A DNA stretch of 35,919 bases from Thermoplasmata archaeon (GCA_021797055.1 JAKAAI010000012.1:1-35919), one strand, 5' to 3'. Positions 23,693-33,037 are shown, counted from the stretch's first letter. Made by a program: numbers and translations. Notes: generated from the sequence alone by a model not told the origin.

Positions 23693-24244
23693 ATGACAGC
23701 AGAACATAAAGGATTCCTTGCAAAACTGTTTTCTCCAAGATCCGAGAACGAAAGACACCGTGAAGAAAAGACGATATTCAAGGTGAAAACAGTAAGTGAC
23801 ATACCCCCCATCATAGAAGCCCGCAGGTTAATAGGAGACTACAAGGTCAATGAGGCAATAATTCTGCTCTACAATGCTGTCCGATCCGATTATGTGAGAT
23901 ATTTTGGCGGTTCCACCAAGGACAGCGAAACCAACAGGCAGTTCATCATATCATCATTTAAAAAGTTTGGAATTGATATAGACGAATCTGGTTTTACTGA
24001 TAATTATGCTATCCTGAACAAAATCAACGACTCCCCTCCAATCAACGATGCTGCCATCAATCAGTTCAATGCCCTGAGGAAACTAACCAATTTTTATCTT
24101 GACTATTATGAGAAGGTCAGGTTTTCTTCGGGTTTTCATGGCGATCCAGAAATGCTCATAGAGAAGGTGACAGACATATACAACTACATGGATATAATAA
24201 AGCTCTATTTCCCTGGTGGTGAAGCACAGAATGATGGTAGATAA
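23693..24244 (+). CDS. Helical cytoplasmic protein resembling the soluble part of DUF4129
   Basis: 183 residues, predicted helical and soluble. The segment EARRLIGDYKVNEAIILLYN (about 42-61) with the following RSDYVRYFG is like the helical core of DUF4129 proteins, which accompany MoxR and DUF58 in bacterial and archaeal operons, but the membrane part is missing. It lies 12 bases after the glycoprotein with GAGG about 10 bases upstream of its ATG. Its last 14 bases overlap the next gene, so the operon is tightly coupled. The DUF4129 link is a motif-level impression. Confidence 0.65.
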   Translation: MTAEHKGFLAKLFSPRSENERHREEKTIFKVKTVSDIPPIIEARRLIGDYKVNEAIILLYNAVRSDYVRYFGGSTKDSETNRQFIISSFKKFGIDIDESGFTDNYAILNKINDSPPINDAAINQFNALRKLTNFYLDYYEKVRFSSGFHGDPEMLIEKVTDIYNYMDIIKLYFPGGEAQNDGR

Positions 24245-24731
24245 TCTGGTGACTACTGGCATTACAGGGTATGTGGAAGGCTTATTTTACCACTTTTTGT
24301 ACAATCCGCTCGCCGATCTTAAGTTCCTTGTTCCGGTTGTGCTTCTGTTTGCTCTTACTCTGATGCTGAGACACAGAGTCAAGAAGACTAAAGTCGACAG
24401 TGCACCAACTCTGGAACAGAAAAGGGAACCTTTTGCTGTTTCCCAGGACAAATTTAACAGCGAAATAATAAGAGCTCAAAAATTCGACATTCAGTCCTAT
24501 GTCGATTCACTTTCAAAAGATGTGGAAAAGATAAAACAGAAATATGACGATTTTAAATCTACAAGGAAACTTTACTACAAGTATGAAAGGTTGTCAGAGT
24601 CGCAAAATCCAAGAAAAAAGAAGAAGGGTGAAGAGGGGAAGCGGGAGTTGTTTGACGAGATGGTAAAACTTTACTCGCAACTTAAAACCATGAAACTGTC
24701 TGTTATAGAAACAAAGGATCAGGAGAGGTAA
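24231..24731 (+). CDS. Single-pass membrane protein with cytoplasmic coiled coil
   Basis: From the ATG at 24231 (166 residues): one hydrophobic helix (about 32-47, FLVPVVLLFALTLML), then a basic stop-transfer RHRVKK and a long charged helical region with heptad-like spacing (KFDIQSYVDSLSKDVEKIKQ), ending in a Lys-rich tail. Upstream GTG codons (24216, 24219) could extend it, but GGTGGTGA at 24214-24221 looks like the ribosome-binding site for the ATG. It overlaps the preceding gene and is followed two bases later by moxR. I recognise no family. It probably anchors the MoxR complex to the membrane. Confidence 0.7.
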   Translation: MMVDNLVTTGITGYVEGLFYHFLYNPLADLKFLVPVVLLFALTLMLRHRVKKTKVDSAPTLEQKREPFAVSQDKFNSEIIRAQKFDIQSYVDSLSKDVEKIKQKYDDFKSTRKLYYKYERLSESQNPRKKKKGEEGKRELFDEMVKLYSQLKTMKLSVIETKDQER

Positions 24732-24733
24732 AG

Positions 24734-25702
24734 ATGTCAGGTATAGCAACTGAAGATCTGGTAAAGATAAGAGGAGAGGTACACAGCATCCAGGCTCAGA
24801 TAGCCAAGAAGGTAATAGGGTCTGAAAGAATCGTCAGGTTCATGTTCATTGCACTCTTTTCTGACAATCATGTGTTGCTTGAAGGTGTTCCAGGTCTGGC
24901 AAAAACTATGCTGGCATCTGAATTTTCAAAACATCTGGGACTTGATTTCAAGAGGATACAATTCACTCCTGACATGCTACCATCTGATGTCACCGGCAGC
25001 ATAATATTCAACCTTGAAAGCAAGAAAATGGAATTCCGCAGGGGTCCTATATTCGCCAATGTTCTGTTGGCAGATGAACTTAATAGAACTCCCCCCAAGG
25101 TTCAGTCTGCCCTGCTTGAGGGCATGGAAGAAAAACAGGTTTCAGTCGGAGGAACATCGGAAAAATTGCCTTTGCCTTTCTTTGTAATGGCAACACAGAA
25201 TCCCATAGAACAGGAAGGCACGTTTCCATTGGCGGAAGCCCTGATGGACAGGTTTCTGTTCAGGTATTTCCTTGCATATCCCTCAAGAGATCAGGAAATT
25301 GGTATAGTTAAGTCTGTAAACACTGTATCTGAGAACGAAATCACTCCACTTGGACAGGAGAGGATACTCAAGATCAGATCACTGATCAACGATGTTTATG
25401 CATCGGATGAGATACTTTCTTATATTGTCGATATAATCAGAAAAACCAGAGAAAGTAATAAGATATATCTTGGAGCAAGTCCGAGAACGACTGCTAAGAT
25501 GCTGCGAGCTGCAAAGGCAAATGCACTAGTGAATGGTCGTGATTACCTTATACCCGAGGACGTCAAGTTTCTGTCAAACGAAATGCTCAACCACAGACTC
25601 ATCCTCAATTCTGAAGCAATAATAGAGGCAGGATCGCAGATCAATACAGTGGTGGAAAGCATAATTCAAAGCACTTTGGCCGAGGTAAAGGCGCCCCAAT
25701 GA
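24734..25702 (+). CDS. MoxR-family AAA+ ATPase
   Basis: Cytoplasmic AAA+ chaperone-like ATPase of the MoxR class (322 residues, standard length). The Walker A motif GVPGLAKT (51-58) is the MoxR form. Walker B is LLADELNRTPP (111-121, with D114-E115), sensor 1 is ATQNP (153-157), and the arginine region is LMDRFLFR. A strong ribosome-binding site (GGAGAGGT) precedes the ATG. Its last four bases overlap the start of the DUF58 gene (ATGA). MoxR-DUF58 pairs are thought to activate or assemble partner proteins, often at the envelope. The target is unknown; the giant glycoprotein or membrane proteins of the operon are candidates. Confidence 0.93.
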   Translation: MSGIATEDLVKIRGEVHSIQAQIAKKVIGSERIVRFMFIALFSDNHVLLEGVPGLAKTMLASEFSKHLGLDFKRIQFTPDMLPSDVTGSIIFNLESKKMEFRRGPIFANVLLADELNRTPPKVQSALLEGMEEKQVSVGGTSEKLPLPFFVMATQNPIEQEGTFPLAEALMDRFLFRYFLAYPSRDQEIGIVKSVNTVSENEITPLGQERILKIRSLINDVYASDEILSYIVDIIRKTRESNKIYLGASPRTTAKMLRAAKANALVNGRDYLIPEDVKFLSNEMLNHRLILNSEAIIEAGSQINTVVESIIQSTLAEVKAPQ

Positions 25703-27006
25703 TCAAGAAGTCCGGTTACGCTATACTCGGTATATCAACGCTGTCTGTTCTTGAATCTCTTCTGCTGGGACTCGAATATTTCATAATTTTCAGCCTCGTG
25801 CTCCTTTTCACTGTTTCCTCGGACATTTTGATATTCAGTGTGCATCGCGGAAGAAATATGAATAAGATCTCTGTCAAGAGAACCGCTGATGATACATATC
25901 AGAGGAAGGGAAGGACCTTTCCCGTAAGTCTGGCTTTTTTTAATGATTCAAAGATGGTTGTTGCTTTCCATTATTATGACACACTCTCCGATGTTTTTAG
26001 CGTGAGTGGGGCATCGCAGGGCTACATGGTGCTGAAGCCTGACGAATCCAGAGTTGTCGAATATAACTTATCTTCCTCTGCCATAGGCAGGTATCTCATT
26101 GGTCCGGTGATTATTTATTCAGAGGATGCAATGAAGCTCTGCATCAAGACTCTTGTCATCGAAAAAGCAAATGAGGTGAAGGTATCCCCGTCACTCTCGG
26201 ACATTCATGGTATAAGAAGCGATTTGATCAGCAACATCAAATTCACCACCGGCGTCCATAAATCAAGGGTCGTAGGACAGGGTTACAACTTCTATGGTGT
26301 CAGGCAGTACACAGATGCTGACGATTTTCGATACATCGCATGGTCAAGGTACGGGCTCCAGAATGGTGATGATGTTTACATCAAACAGATGGAGGAGGAA
26401 AGGCAGCTTGATGTTTATTTTGCTATTGACTATTCCAGTGCGTCAAATTTTGGCAATGCCTCGTCAAGAATGTTTGATAGAATGATAATTGACAGCATCA
26501 ATGCAGGGTACTCTGTTCTCAGAAATCACGACGGGGTAGGATTCATAGTGTTTAATGGTGACAAGGACCATTTCATAAAGGCCACCAGATCTGACGAGGC
26601 CATTCAACGTCTTGAAAGGCTGGTTGCGGAGGTAAACCCAAGGGGTGAGTTCAATCTTTTCAAATCCCTTAATACAATTTCTGACATGATAAGGAAAAAC
26701 GCCCTTGTCATGGTGATCACCCCGCTTTCATTTTCCGAGAAATTCGACGTTCCAAAAGTCTCACTTGTCCAGAAGGGAAAAAGGGTCACGGTATTTTTCC
26801 TTGAGCCGTCTAATTTTGTCGATATGGAAGGGAGACCGGAATCACAGACTGCGCTGCTGGAAAGTGCGATCATCAAGAAAAATCACGAGCTGAAGGCAAT
26901 CTCATACATGCTGAACAGGCTTGGACTTATGACATATGTATCTGCTGAAAAAGACCTGTTCAGAAGGCTATTGACAGAATACCAGTATGGAAAGGTGGTA
27001 AGATAG
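25699..27006 (+). CDS. DUF58 domain protein with N-terminal membrane anchor
   Basis: 435 residues with two closely spaced hydrophobic segments (about 7-26 and 28-49), then a beta-rich region and the DUF58 core. The signature FYGVRQYTDADDFRYIAWSR (about 198-217) and VYIKQMEEERQLDV (about 226-239) is typical. DUF58 has a vWA-like fold; its metal site reads DYSSAS (244-249), so the second MIDAS serine is displaced and metal binding is uncertain. Translation is coupled to MoxR through a 4-base overlap. It is expected to be the MoxR client or adaptor at the membrane. Confidence 0.92.
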   Translation: MIKKSGYAILGISTLSVLESLLLGLEYFIIFSLVLLFTVSSDILIFSVHRGRNMNKISVKRTADDTYQRKGRTFPVSLAFFNDSKMVVAFHYYDTLSDVFSVSGASQGYMVLKPDESRVVEYNLSSSAIGRYLIGPVIIYSEDAMKLCIKTLVIEKANEVKVSPSLSDIHGIRSDLISNIKFTTGVHKSRVVGQGYNFYGVRQYTDADDFRYIAWSRYGLQNGDDVYIKQMEEERQLDVYFAIDYSSASNFGNASSRMFDRMIIDSINAGYSVLRNHDGVGFIVFNGDKDHFIKATRSDEAIQRLERLVAEVNPRGEFNLFKSLNTISDMIRKNALVMVITPLSFSEKFDVPKVSLVQKGKRVTVFFLEPSNFVDMEGRPESQTALLESAIIKKNHELKAISYMLNRLGLMTYVSAEKDLFRRLLTEYQYGKVVR

Positions 27007-27939
27007 GTGAATGATGATCTGGGAGACCTGAGATATACGATTAACATTGGGATTATGCTTCCATCTCTCGCAGCTCTGTTCTTTATCCTCCCATTTGCTT
27101 ACTCCTCTCTGAATTATTACATTTTTGTACCGGTTATTCTGTTGCCTGTCGTGAGGAGGTTTCTCCCTGCTTACTTTTCAAAGTTTATCTACAATATCGC
27201 AACAATTCTGGTACTGCTCCTGATCGTGAATTATCTTTACTCTCCATTCTACAGACACACATTCATAATATCCAGCCTGACCATTCCCATTACCTCAACC
27301 GTGATAATGAGCTTTGAATTGGGTATAGTAGTAATTGTAATTATTGAAGGGATGCTGGCCAGAAAGGCGCAGCATACGATCGGAGCAATGATAGGAAGCC
27401 TTGCGGTACTTCTGGAATTTGTTTCTGCAGTCTTAATAATCTACCTGCCTCACTATTCTGGCATTGCCTCCGTTATCAATAATGAATATCAAGCTTCTGG
27501 ACTTGCAATCCGGACGAAGTTCCAGGAACAGTTCTATGTGGCAATCACGGTAGAATATCTGGCACTTGCAGGCCTCCTGTTGAATGGGTCAATTTCAACA
27601 TATCATATTGGAGGCCAGTCTGTTTCGCTATCCCTTCCTCTAAATACTATCAACGCATCTGTTGACTATCTCCTTCTTGGAACTTTTGTTGTCGCTCTGA
27701 TGATGATAGTAATACGCTATTATCTCGGAGGGGAGAGCGATTATGAAGTCAGGCTCGATGAACTGTTTTATTCGGTGATCATCGGAAGCCTTTTCGCTAT
27801 AATCGTTCTTGCAGTGCTAAATCTTCCTCAGTTCAGCGATTACCGGTTCACCGCCATTATGACAATCGTGCTGGTTGTGGTGTATGCCGTTATCCATTCT
27901 TCTCGTGATCGGAAAACCATGAACAGTTATAAGTCCTGA
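27007..27939 (+). CDS. Polytopic membrane protein, last gene of the MoxR-DUF58 operon
   Basis: 310 residues, with about eight to nine hydrophobic helices and little else, ending in a short charged tail. The start is GTG at 27007, directly after the TAG of the DUF58 gene, with AAGGTGG (26991-26997) 9 bases upstream as ribosome-binding site. There are no transporter or enzyme signatures that I recognise. In bacterial MoxR-DUF58 operons this place is often held by membrane transglutaminase or DUF4129 proteins, but no Cys-His-Asp transglutaminase triad is visible here. Confidence 0.8.
   Translation: MNDDLGDLRYTINIGIMLPSLAALFFILPFAYSSLNYYIFVPVILLPVVRRFLPAYFSKFIYNIATILVLLLIVNYLYSPFYRHTFIISSLTIPITSTVIMSFELGIVVIVIIEGMLARKAQHTIGAMIGSLAVLLEFVSAVLIIYLPHYSGIASVINNEYQASGLAIRTKFQEQFYVAITVEYLALAGLLLNGSISTYHIGGQSVSLSLPLNTINASVDYLLLGTFVVALMMIVIRYYLGGESDYEVRLDELFYSVIIGSLFAIIVLAVLNLPQFSDYRFTAIMTIVLVVVYAVIHSSRDRKTMNSYKS
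27926..27933 (+). promoter_or_regulatory. TATA box of the MtaD-type deaminase gene
   Basis: GTTATAAG at the end of the preceding ORF, centred about 24 bases before the ATG at 27954. The gene has its own leaderless promoter although it lies only 14 bases after the MoxR operon. Confidence 0.5.
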
Positions 27940-27953
27940 AGACATCATAGAGC

Positions 27954-29213
27954 ATGGACCTTGCTATAAATAACGCGCTGATTGTGACACAGAACCCAAC
28001 TCGTGATGTAATGAAGGGGAGTGTGCTTGTCAGCGGGAACAAAATTTCTTCCATAAGCAAGAATGCCCTGCACGCCGAGGTTGAGATTGACGCAACCGGC
28101 CTTGCTCTTCTGCCGGGTTTCGCAAACACACATGCCCATGCCGCCATGGCCCATCTTAAAGGCAGGCTCGATGACATTCACCTTGACAAATTCCTGGAGC
28201 GCACATTCGATCTTGATTCAAAGAGGACTGATGATGGTATTTACAACTCATCCCTGCTATCGATTGCCGAGATGCTTGATTCAGGGATAACAGCCTTCTC
28301 CGATTTGTATTATTCCGAGGACATCATTTACAGAGCAGCAGAAAAAGCTGGAATCAGATCACTTTTGTGCTGGAACACCCTTGACCAAGATAAAACCACT
28401 CAGACAGGTGATCCGGTCAATAATGCAGAAAACTTCATCCGTTCACACTCTGGCAGCGATCTGATAAGGCCTGCAATAGGAGTGCAGGGAATTTATGTTG
28501 CAGAGGATGATGTTTACCAACGATCTGCTGAGATCGCAGAGAAATACGACACAATGGTGCACACGCACCTTTCGGAAACAAGGAGAGAGGTTTACGATTT
28601 CGAGAAAAAGAGCGGAAGGAGGCCAATTGAACATCTATCTGATATTTCATTCCTGAGCCCAAGGGTGATTGCAGCACACTGTGTTTGGACCACCCTTAAT
28701 GAAATAAAATTGCTCTCAAAGGCACATGTTAAAGTCTCGTGGAACTCTCTCAGCAATTCAAAACTTGGCGACGGTGGAATAGCCCCAATCCCTGAGATGT
28801 TGGATAACAATGTATTGGTATCACTTGGAACAGACAGTAACGGATCGAATAATTCCCTCGATATGTTTCAGCTCATGAAGCATTCATCCCTGCTGATCAA
28901 AGGACAGAGATGGGACGCGTCAATGATGCCTGCACAGACCATGCTGGATATGGCCACCATAAATGGTTATCAGAGCATGGGCTTCGTTAACGGCGGTTCC
29001 ATTGAGACTGGAAATATTGCCGATTTAATCCTGATAAACCTCAGAAGTCCCAATATGATACCTTCTGACGAAACCAACATAGTAGGAAACATTGTATACT
29101 CTGCTTCACCCAAAAATGTCGATTACACAATTGTCAACGGAGAAATAGTCAAGGACCCAGCGGGCTTCAGAAAATTTTCGCTCGAAGATCTCATCGGCAG
29201 GACATTTGCCTAA
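27954..29213 (+). CDS. mtaD: Amidohydrolase, methylthioadenosine / S-adenosylhomocysteine / 5'-deoxyadenosine deaminase type
   Basis: Zn-dependent TIM-barrel deaminase of the MtaD/DadD/SsnA branch (419 residues). Metal ligands: HAH at H60 and H62 ([14 protein letters not shown]), the histidine of VHTHLSE, that of AHCVW, and the aspartate of [15 protein letters not shown]. It converts the adenosine ring of these by-products to inosine compounds, feeding salvage; in archaea the same family handles 5'-deoxyadenosine from radical SAM enzymes such as AmrS. Substrate preference cannot be told from sequence. Its TAA overlaps the stop of ribA by four bases. Confidence 0.88.
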   Translation: MDLAINNALIVTQNPTRDVMKGSVLVSGNKISSISKNALHAEVEIDATGLALLPGFANTHAHAAMAHLKGRLDDIHLDKFLERTFDLDSKRTDDGIYNSSLLSIAEMLDSGITAFSDLYYSEDIIYRAAEKAGIRSLLCWNTLDQDKTTQTGDPVNNAENFIRSHSGSDLIRPAIGVQGIYVAEDDVYQRSAEIAEKYDTMVHTHLSETRREVYDFEKKSGRRPIEHLSDISFLSPRVIAAHCVWTTLNEIKLLSKAHVKVSWNSLSNSKLGDGGIAPIPEMLDNNVLVSLGTDSNGSNNSLDMFQLMKHSSLLIKGQRWDASMMPAQTMLDMATINGYQSMGFVNGGSIETGNIADLILINLRSPNMIPSDETNIVGNIVYSASPKNVDYTIVNGEIVKDPAGFRKFSLEDLIGRTFA

Positions 29214-29788
29214 ATTTGATGACCCATTTTGCTTTTTTTTGTCTCCAGATAGAATTCATCAAATGGTGTCGGATTGCTGACAACCGGTATTCTTCCACCT
29301 ATAACTATCCCCTGGTCTTCAAGGAATTTGAATTTGGTCGGATTATTGGACATAAGGAGTATGCTCTTTATCTTGAAGTAGTCGAGTACATTCTTGGCGA
29401 AACTGTAATCCCTGCTGTCAACGGGTAGTCCAAGCATTAGATTTGCCTCAACAGTATCATACCCCTGCTCCTGCAGGCTGTATGCCTTTATCTTGTCAAG
29501 AAGACCTATACCACGCCCTTCCTGGCGCAGATAGATCAGCATGCCGAACTCCTGCTTGGCCAGATATTCCATTGACTGTTCGAGCTGATCCCGGCAGTCG
29601 CATCTCTTTGATCCGAAAACATCCCCGGTAAGGCATTCAGAGTGAATCCTGACAGGAACGTTTTCCCTCCCCGTAACGTCTCCCCTTACAAGCACCGCAT
29701 TCTCGTTGATTTCCTCATTCTTGAATGTATATATTATAAAGTCACCAAATCTGGTTGGTAGATTGGCTTTTGAATACAATTCTAACAT
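29210..29788 (-). CDS. ribA: GTP cyclohydrolase II
   Basis: First step of riboflavin synthesis: GTP to 2,5-diamino-6-ribosylamino-pyrimidinone 5'-phosphate plus formate and pyrophosphate. From the ATG at 29788 it has 192 residues. The zinc site is C52, C63 and C65, the catalytic loop is RQEGRGIGL (88-96), and NNPTKFKFL is the usual late motif. An in-frame TTG (29800) exists, but the N terminus [17 protein letters not shown] aligns with bacterial RibA and the TATA box at 29811-29819 points to the ATG. It is the bacterial-type enzyme, while most archaea use GTP cyclohydrolase III, so an old transfer is likely. It is not fused to RibB. Confidence 0.94.
   Translation of the reverse strand: MLELYSKANLPTRFGDFIIYTFKNEEINENAVLVRGDVTGRENVPVRIHSECLTGDVFGSKRCDCRDQLEQSMEYLAKQEFGMLIYLRQEGRGIGLLDKIKAYSLQEQGYDTVEANLMLGLPVDSRDYSFAKNVLDYFKIKSILLMSNNPTKFKFLEDQGIVIGGRIPVVSNPTPFDEFYLETKKSKMGHQI
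29233..29240 (+). terminator. Oligo-T run after the MtaD-type gene
   Basis: Eight thymidines, 20 bases after the mtaD stop and within the 3' end of ribA on the other strand. Archaeal polymerase ends at such T-tracts without a hairpin. The function is inferred. Confidence 0.35.
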
Positions 29789-29810
29789 TTTACACCACAA
29801 AATTACAACT

Positions 29811-29819
29811 CCATATAAA
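29811..29819 (-). promoter_or_regulatory. TATA box of ribA
   Basis: Minus-strand TTTATATGG, centred 26-27 bases before the ATG at 29788. It decides the start in favour of that ATG. Confidence 0.6.
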
Positions 29820-29836
29820 AAGTTACATAAAGAAAT

Positions 29837-31036
29837 TTAGGATTTCTTAGCTAGTATGTATTCCATTTTATGCCTGAACAGATAAATGTCTTCCTTTCCG
29901 TTCAGTTCCTTCTCGAGTTGGTTCTTCATCTGGTAGTATTCATTACCTCCATTTATTCTGAATCTCATGAAAACCCTCCCTGCATTGGCTTCCTTGAGTT
30001 TAGTCAGCAGGTCATTTCCACCGGATGTTGAAACAACATTATACTTCATTCCTGGAAAATCTTTCCCAGTGTCTGTGTCGGATGTGAGAATCAGTCTGCG
30101 TTCATCTTCCGATATCAATTTCATCTGATCTATTCCACTGATCCGGTGGACCAAGCCGGCCTTTATGATGGCAATGTCGGGAATGTAGATGAATGTCTTA
30201 GGTCTGTCTGCATTCTCAAAGGACATTCTCTCCGGAAAACCCGTGAACACTCTCTCCTCCGGCAGAAGTACCGCTCTCCTGGCGCTTTCTGAAACAGATC
30301 TGGAGTAATAAGTCAGCCTTGACAAGATTCCATCGGTTGAAATGTACTCGATCTCTCCTTCCATTCCTATTTCTGCAGGGTTCATCTTTGGAGGCAGGTC
30401 AAATACAAAGTTCCTGGTTCTACTGCTGAACTTTTTAACTAATTCCATAGGATTTGGCGACAGGGAAGACAGAGACCTGAATCCCGCAGCCTCGGTTCTA
30501 AGAGGGTCCGAGAATATAAGAGAGGACGAATCAATTTTTATATCGCCATTTTCAAATGGAAAATCAATGTTCCTGCCGACGAATCTATCCGAATTATAGA
30601 CCTGCGCATTTAACATGGCCATCTCAGATCTTTCTTTTGATCTTTCTATAGCCACAACATCCGTGAAAAGAGAGAACATAACTGCCTGGAGTCCTGCACC
30701 TGATCCTATGTCCACTATACTGTAACCTTTCAATCGCTTGGCCCTGTAAACGCCTATAATCTCAGGAGTGGAATACATTGAGGCATATTTATCAATCCAT
30801 ATCCTCTTCCACTTGCTGAATTTTTCCTTTACATGCAATCTTGCCCCGGCAATTTCCATATATACATCAAAAAGGTAATCAGGTAATCCTATTTCTCTCA
30901 AAATCCTATTTCTTCCTAAACCAGAGACAATTTGTTCCATTATAAAATCAAGTATTGCGTCGTTTTTTTCCCTCTCCCGTTTGGATAATCTCGAATCGTG
31001 CAATAGCTCGTATAATCTCTCTTCTCGTTTTGCCAA
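29837..31036 (-). CDS. Class I SAM methyltransferase with THUMP-like C-terminal domain
   Basis: 399 residues. An N-terminal helical region (1-95) is followed by a Rossmann methyltransferase core with VDIGSGAGLQ (108-117), the acidic VVAIERSKE, and FSDPLRTEA. Then comes a linker with LLPEERVFTG, and a C-terminal strand-helix part (GRVFMRFRINGGNEYYQM) resembling the THUMP-like domain of this family. That suggests an RNA substrate, perhaps rRNA or tRNA, but the exact base is unknown. The start is TTG at 31036; the stop codon two codons upstream rules out an earlier start. GTTATGTATT at about 31060-31069 would serve as promoter. It stands alone between ribA and purC. Confidence 0.82.
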   Translation of the reverse strand: MAKREERLYELLHDSRLSKREREKNDAILDFIMEQIVSGLGRNRILREIGLPDYLFDVYMEIAGARLHVKEKFSKWKRIWIDKYASMYSTPEIIGVYRAKRLKGYSIVDIGSGAGLQAVMFSLFTDVVAIERSKERSEMAMLNAQVYNSDRFVGRNIDFPFENGDIKIDSSSLIFSDPLRTEAAGFRSLSSLSPNPMELVKKFSSRTRNFVFDLPPKMNPAEIGMEGEIEYISTDGILSRLTYYSRSVSESARRAVLLPEERVFTGFPERMSFENADRPKTFIYIPDIAIIKAGLVHRISGIDQMKLISEDERRLILTSDTDTGKDFPGMKYNVVSTSGGNDLLTKLKEANAGRVFMRFRINGGNEYYQMKNQLEKELNGKEDIYLFRHKMEYILAKKS

Positions 31037-31175
31037 TGCTTAGAGCATTGTCCGTGAATACATAACTTCATTGATCAGAAAATTAAGTTTGCCTGTTATT
31101 GACGTTGTATACCCGACATATGGTTCGTCTGAAGCAAATATTATTTTCCCTGTAAGAATGACATGCCGATAACAG

Positions 31176-32066
31176 ATGCAAATGATAAGAAGTGGTAAGG
31201 TTAAGGATGTCTATGACGCAGGTGATCACCTCGTATTCAAGTTCAGCGACAGAATTTCCGTGTTTGACAAGATCATTCCATCACCCATCCCGGATAAGGG
31301 TCGTTCGCTCTGCAGAACTTCTGCATTCTGGTTCAATCTTATTTCCCAGTCGACAGGCCTGAAAACTCATTTCCTCAGTCTGGAAGATGAAAAAACCATG
31401 AGTGTCAGAAAGTTCAATGTGGTGAAAACCTCTCCGGATCGTTTCAGGGCAAACTACGTGATTCCGCTGGAGTTCGTAACAAGATACTACGTTGCAGGAT
31501 CCCTGATGGACAGGATAAAATCGGGTTCTGTTGACTATAGAATCCTCGGTTTCAAGAATATGCCTGAATATGGCGAGGAGCTACCCGATCCGTTCTTTGA
31601 AATGACGACAAAGCATGAAAAGTTCGACAGACCGCTTACCATAGAAGAGGCTGCTCAGATCGGTGGTCTTAGCAACCACGAAATCGATTACATAAAAGAA
31701 TGTACCTTTACGATAGATCGCAGGATACAGAAACAGGTCAGCAAGAGTGGTCTTATTCATGCAGACGGAAAGAAAGAATACGCCCTTGATCTTGACAGGT
31801 CTCTGGTGGTGGTGGATACCTTTGGCACTGCCGATGAAGACAGGTTCTGGGATATCAAGAGTTATAATGAAAAGAAAATTGTTGAATTGAGTAAAGAATC
31901 TGTAAGACAATATTACAGGGATATAGGTTACCATGATGAGCTGTATTCTGCAAGATCCTCCGGTTTAAAAGAGCCCGATATACCTGACTTACCAAAGGAA
32001 ATGATCGAGAAGACCACTTCACTTTACAGGAAAATGTACGAGCTTATATCGGGCAACAAGTGGTGA
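31176..32066 (+). CDS. purC: Phosphoribosylaminoimidazole-succinocarboxamide synthase (SAICAR synthetase)
   Basis: ATP-dependent ligase of purine biosynthesis that joins CAIR and aspartate. Family features are RSGKVKDVYDAGDHLVFKFSD at the N terminus, the ISVFDKIIPSPIPDKG substrate loop, and LIHADGKKEYALD plus LVVVDTFGTADEDRFW in the second half (typical metal and ATP contacts). The 296 residues match archaeal and long-form PurC. An alternative ATG at 31182 would remove two residues. The downstream aldo/keto reductase starts 2 bases after its stop, so the two are co-transcribed, though no pathway link is evident. Confidence 0.95.
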   Translation: MQMIRSGKVKDVYDAGDHLVFKFSDRISVFDKIIPSPIPDKGRSLCRTSAFWFNLISQSTGLKTHFLSLEDEKTMSVRKFNVVKTSPDRFRANYVIPLEFVTRYYVAGSLMDRIKSGSVDYRILGFKNMPEYGEELPDPFFEMTTKHEKFDRPLTIEEAAQIGGLSNHEIDYIKECTFTIDRRIQKQVSKSGLIHADGKKEYALDLDRSLVVVDTFGTADEDRFWDIKSYNEKKIVELSKESVRQYYRDIGYHDELYSARSSGLKEPDIPDLPKEMIEKTTSLYRKMYELISGNKW

Positions 32067-32068
32067 TC

Positions 32069-33037
32069 ATGGAGCTGCGAAAATTTGGAAAAACGGATAT
32101 TAAGGTATATCCCGTAGGTTTTGGAGCATGGCAGGCGGGAATGCATTCCTGGGGCTCTGACTACAGCGAGAATGACATCAGGAGTGCTGTAGAGACCGCA
32201 ATATCGTCGGGTGTAAATTTCTTCGATACAGCTGAGGGCTATGGTGGTGGGACTTCAGAGAAGATCCTGGGCAGTTTGATCAAGGACAAGGAAGTTTACA
32301 TTGCGACAAAGGTTGCGGGATGCAATTCATCGAGAATAGACAAATCTATAGAGAGTTCTCACAGGAGGCTTGGGAGAACTATTGATCTTTACCAACTGCA
32401 CTGGGTTCCTAGTATATATACAAGCCTCAAGAAAACAATGAGATCGCTTGAGAACTCAGTGAAGACCGGTTATGCAAGATACATCGGGCTGAGCAACTTT
32501 CCCACACAAATACTAAAGGAAGCAATGGAAATGCTGTCAAGGGAAGAGATCGTGTCAAATCAGGTCCAGTACTCAATTCTCGATAGGAGAATTGAAAATT
32601 CCATGGTTGAATTCTGCAGAAAAAACGGTATTGAGATTATTGCATATTCCCCAATGGCCAGGGGCAGGCTTACAGGCAAATATTTTGATTCTAAAGGTCC
32701 CGGGGATTTCGCAAGGATGTTCGATTCCAGAAAGAGGAAAAATTTACCAGATGACCTGAAATCACTTCTCATAAAGTTGAGTGAGAGTCACAAATGCACC
32801 GTTGGTCAAATCAGCTTAGCATGGGTTATCGCAAAAGGTGCTTTTCCAATCCCCGGAGCAAAAAATGGAAAACAGGCAGAACAAAATTCTGCCTCTGCGA
32901 ATGTATTGTTGACTAAGGAAGAACTATCAAGAATAGATACCGTTTCTAGCCGTTACAGGGAAGGCGAATACAGAAACATCGTCCCCAGACTCATTCCCAA
33001 CACCCTTGTGAGGCTTGGTACTGGAAGCGGTTTTTGA
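32069..33037 (+). CDS. Aldo/keto reductase
   Basis: NADPH-dependent TIM-barrel oxidoreductase acting on aldehydes, ketones or sugars. The catalytic tetrad is D53 (FFDTAEGYGGG), Y58, K81 (IATKVAG) and H111 (LYQLHW). The nucleotide-binding end is IPIPGAKNG-like (FPIPGAKNGKQAEQN), the YajO/AKR-general type. From the ATG at 32069 it has 322 residues; the in-frame GTG at 32060 overlaps purC, but alignment of MELRKFGKTDIKVYPVG with the family favours the ATG. GGTGATC directly abuts this ATG, an unusually close ribosome-binding site. Substrate unknown. Confidence 0.92.
   Translation: MELRKFGKTDIKVYPVGFGAWQAGMHSWGSDYSENDIRSAVETAISSGVNFFDTAEGYGGGTSEKILGSLIKDKEVYIATKVAGCNSSRIDKSIESSHRRLGRTIDLYQLHWVPSIYTSLKKTMRSLENSVKTGYARYIGLSNFPTQILKEAMEMLSREEIVSNQVQYSILDRRIENSMVEFCRKNGIEIIAYSPMARGRLTGKYFDSKGPGDFARMFDSRKRKNLPDDLKSLLIKLSESHKCTVGQISLAWVIAKGAFPIPGAKNGKQAEQNSASANVLLTKEELSRIDTVSSRYREGEYRNIVPRLIPNTLVRLGTGSGF

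Noticed and set aside
13040..27939. The idea that the kinase/PP2C/vWA triad and the MoxR-DUF58 operon form one system
   Set aside because: They are 5 kb apart, separated by unrelated genes (amr, csl4, arcS), and each has its own promoters. Proximity alone does not support one system.
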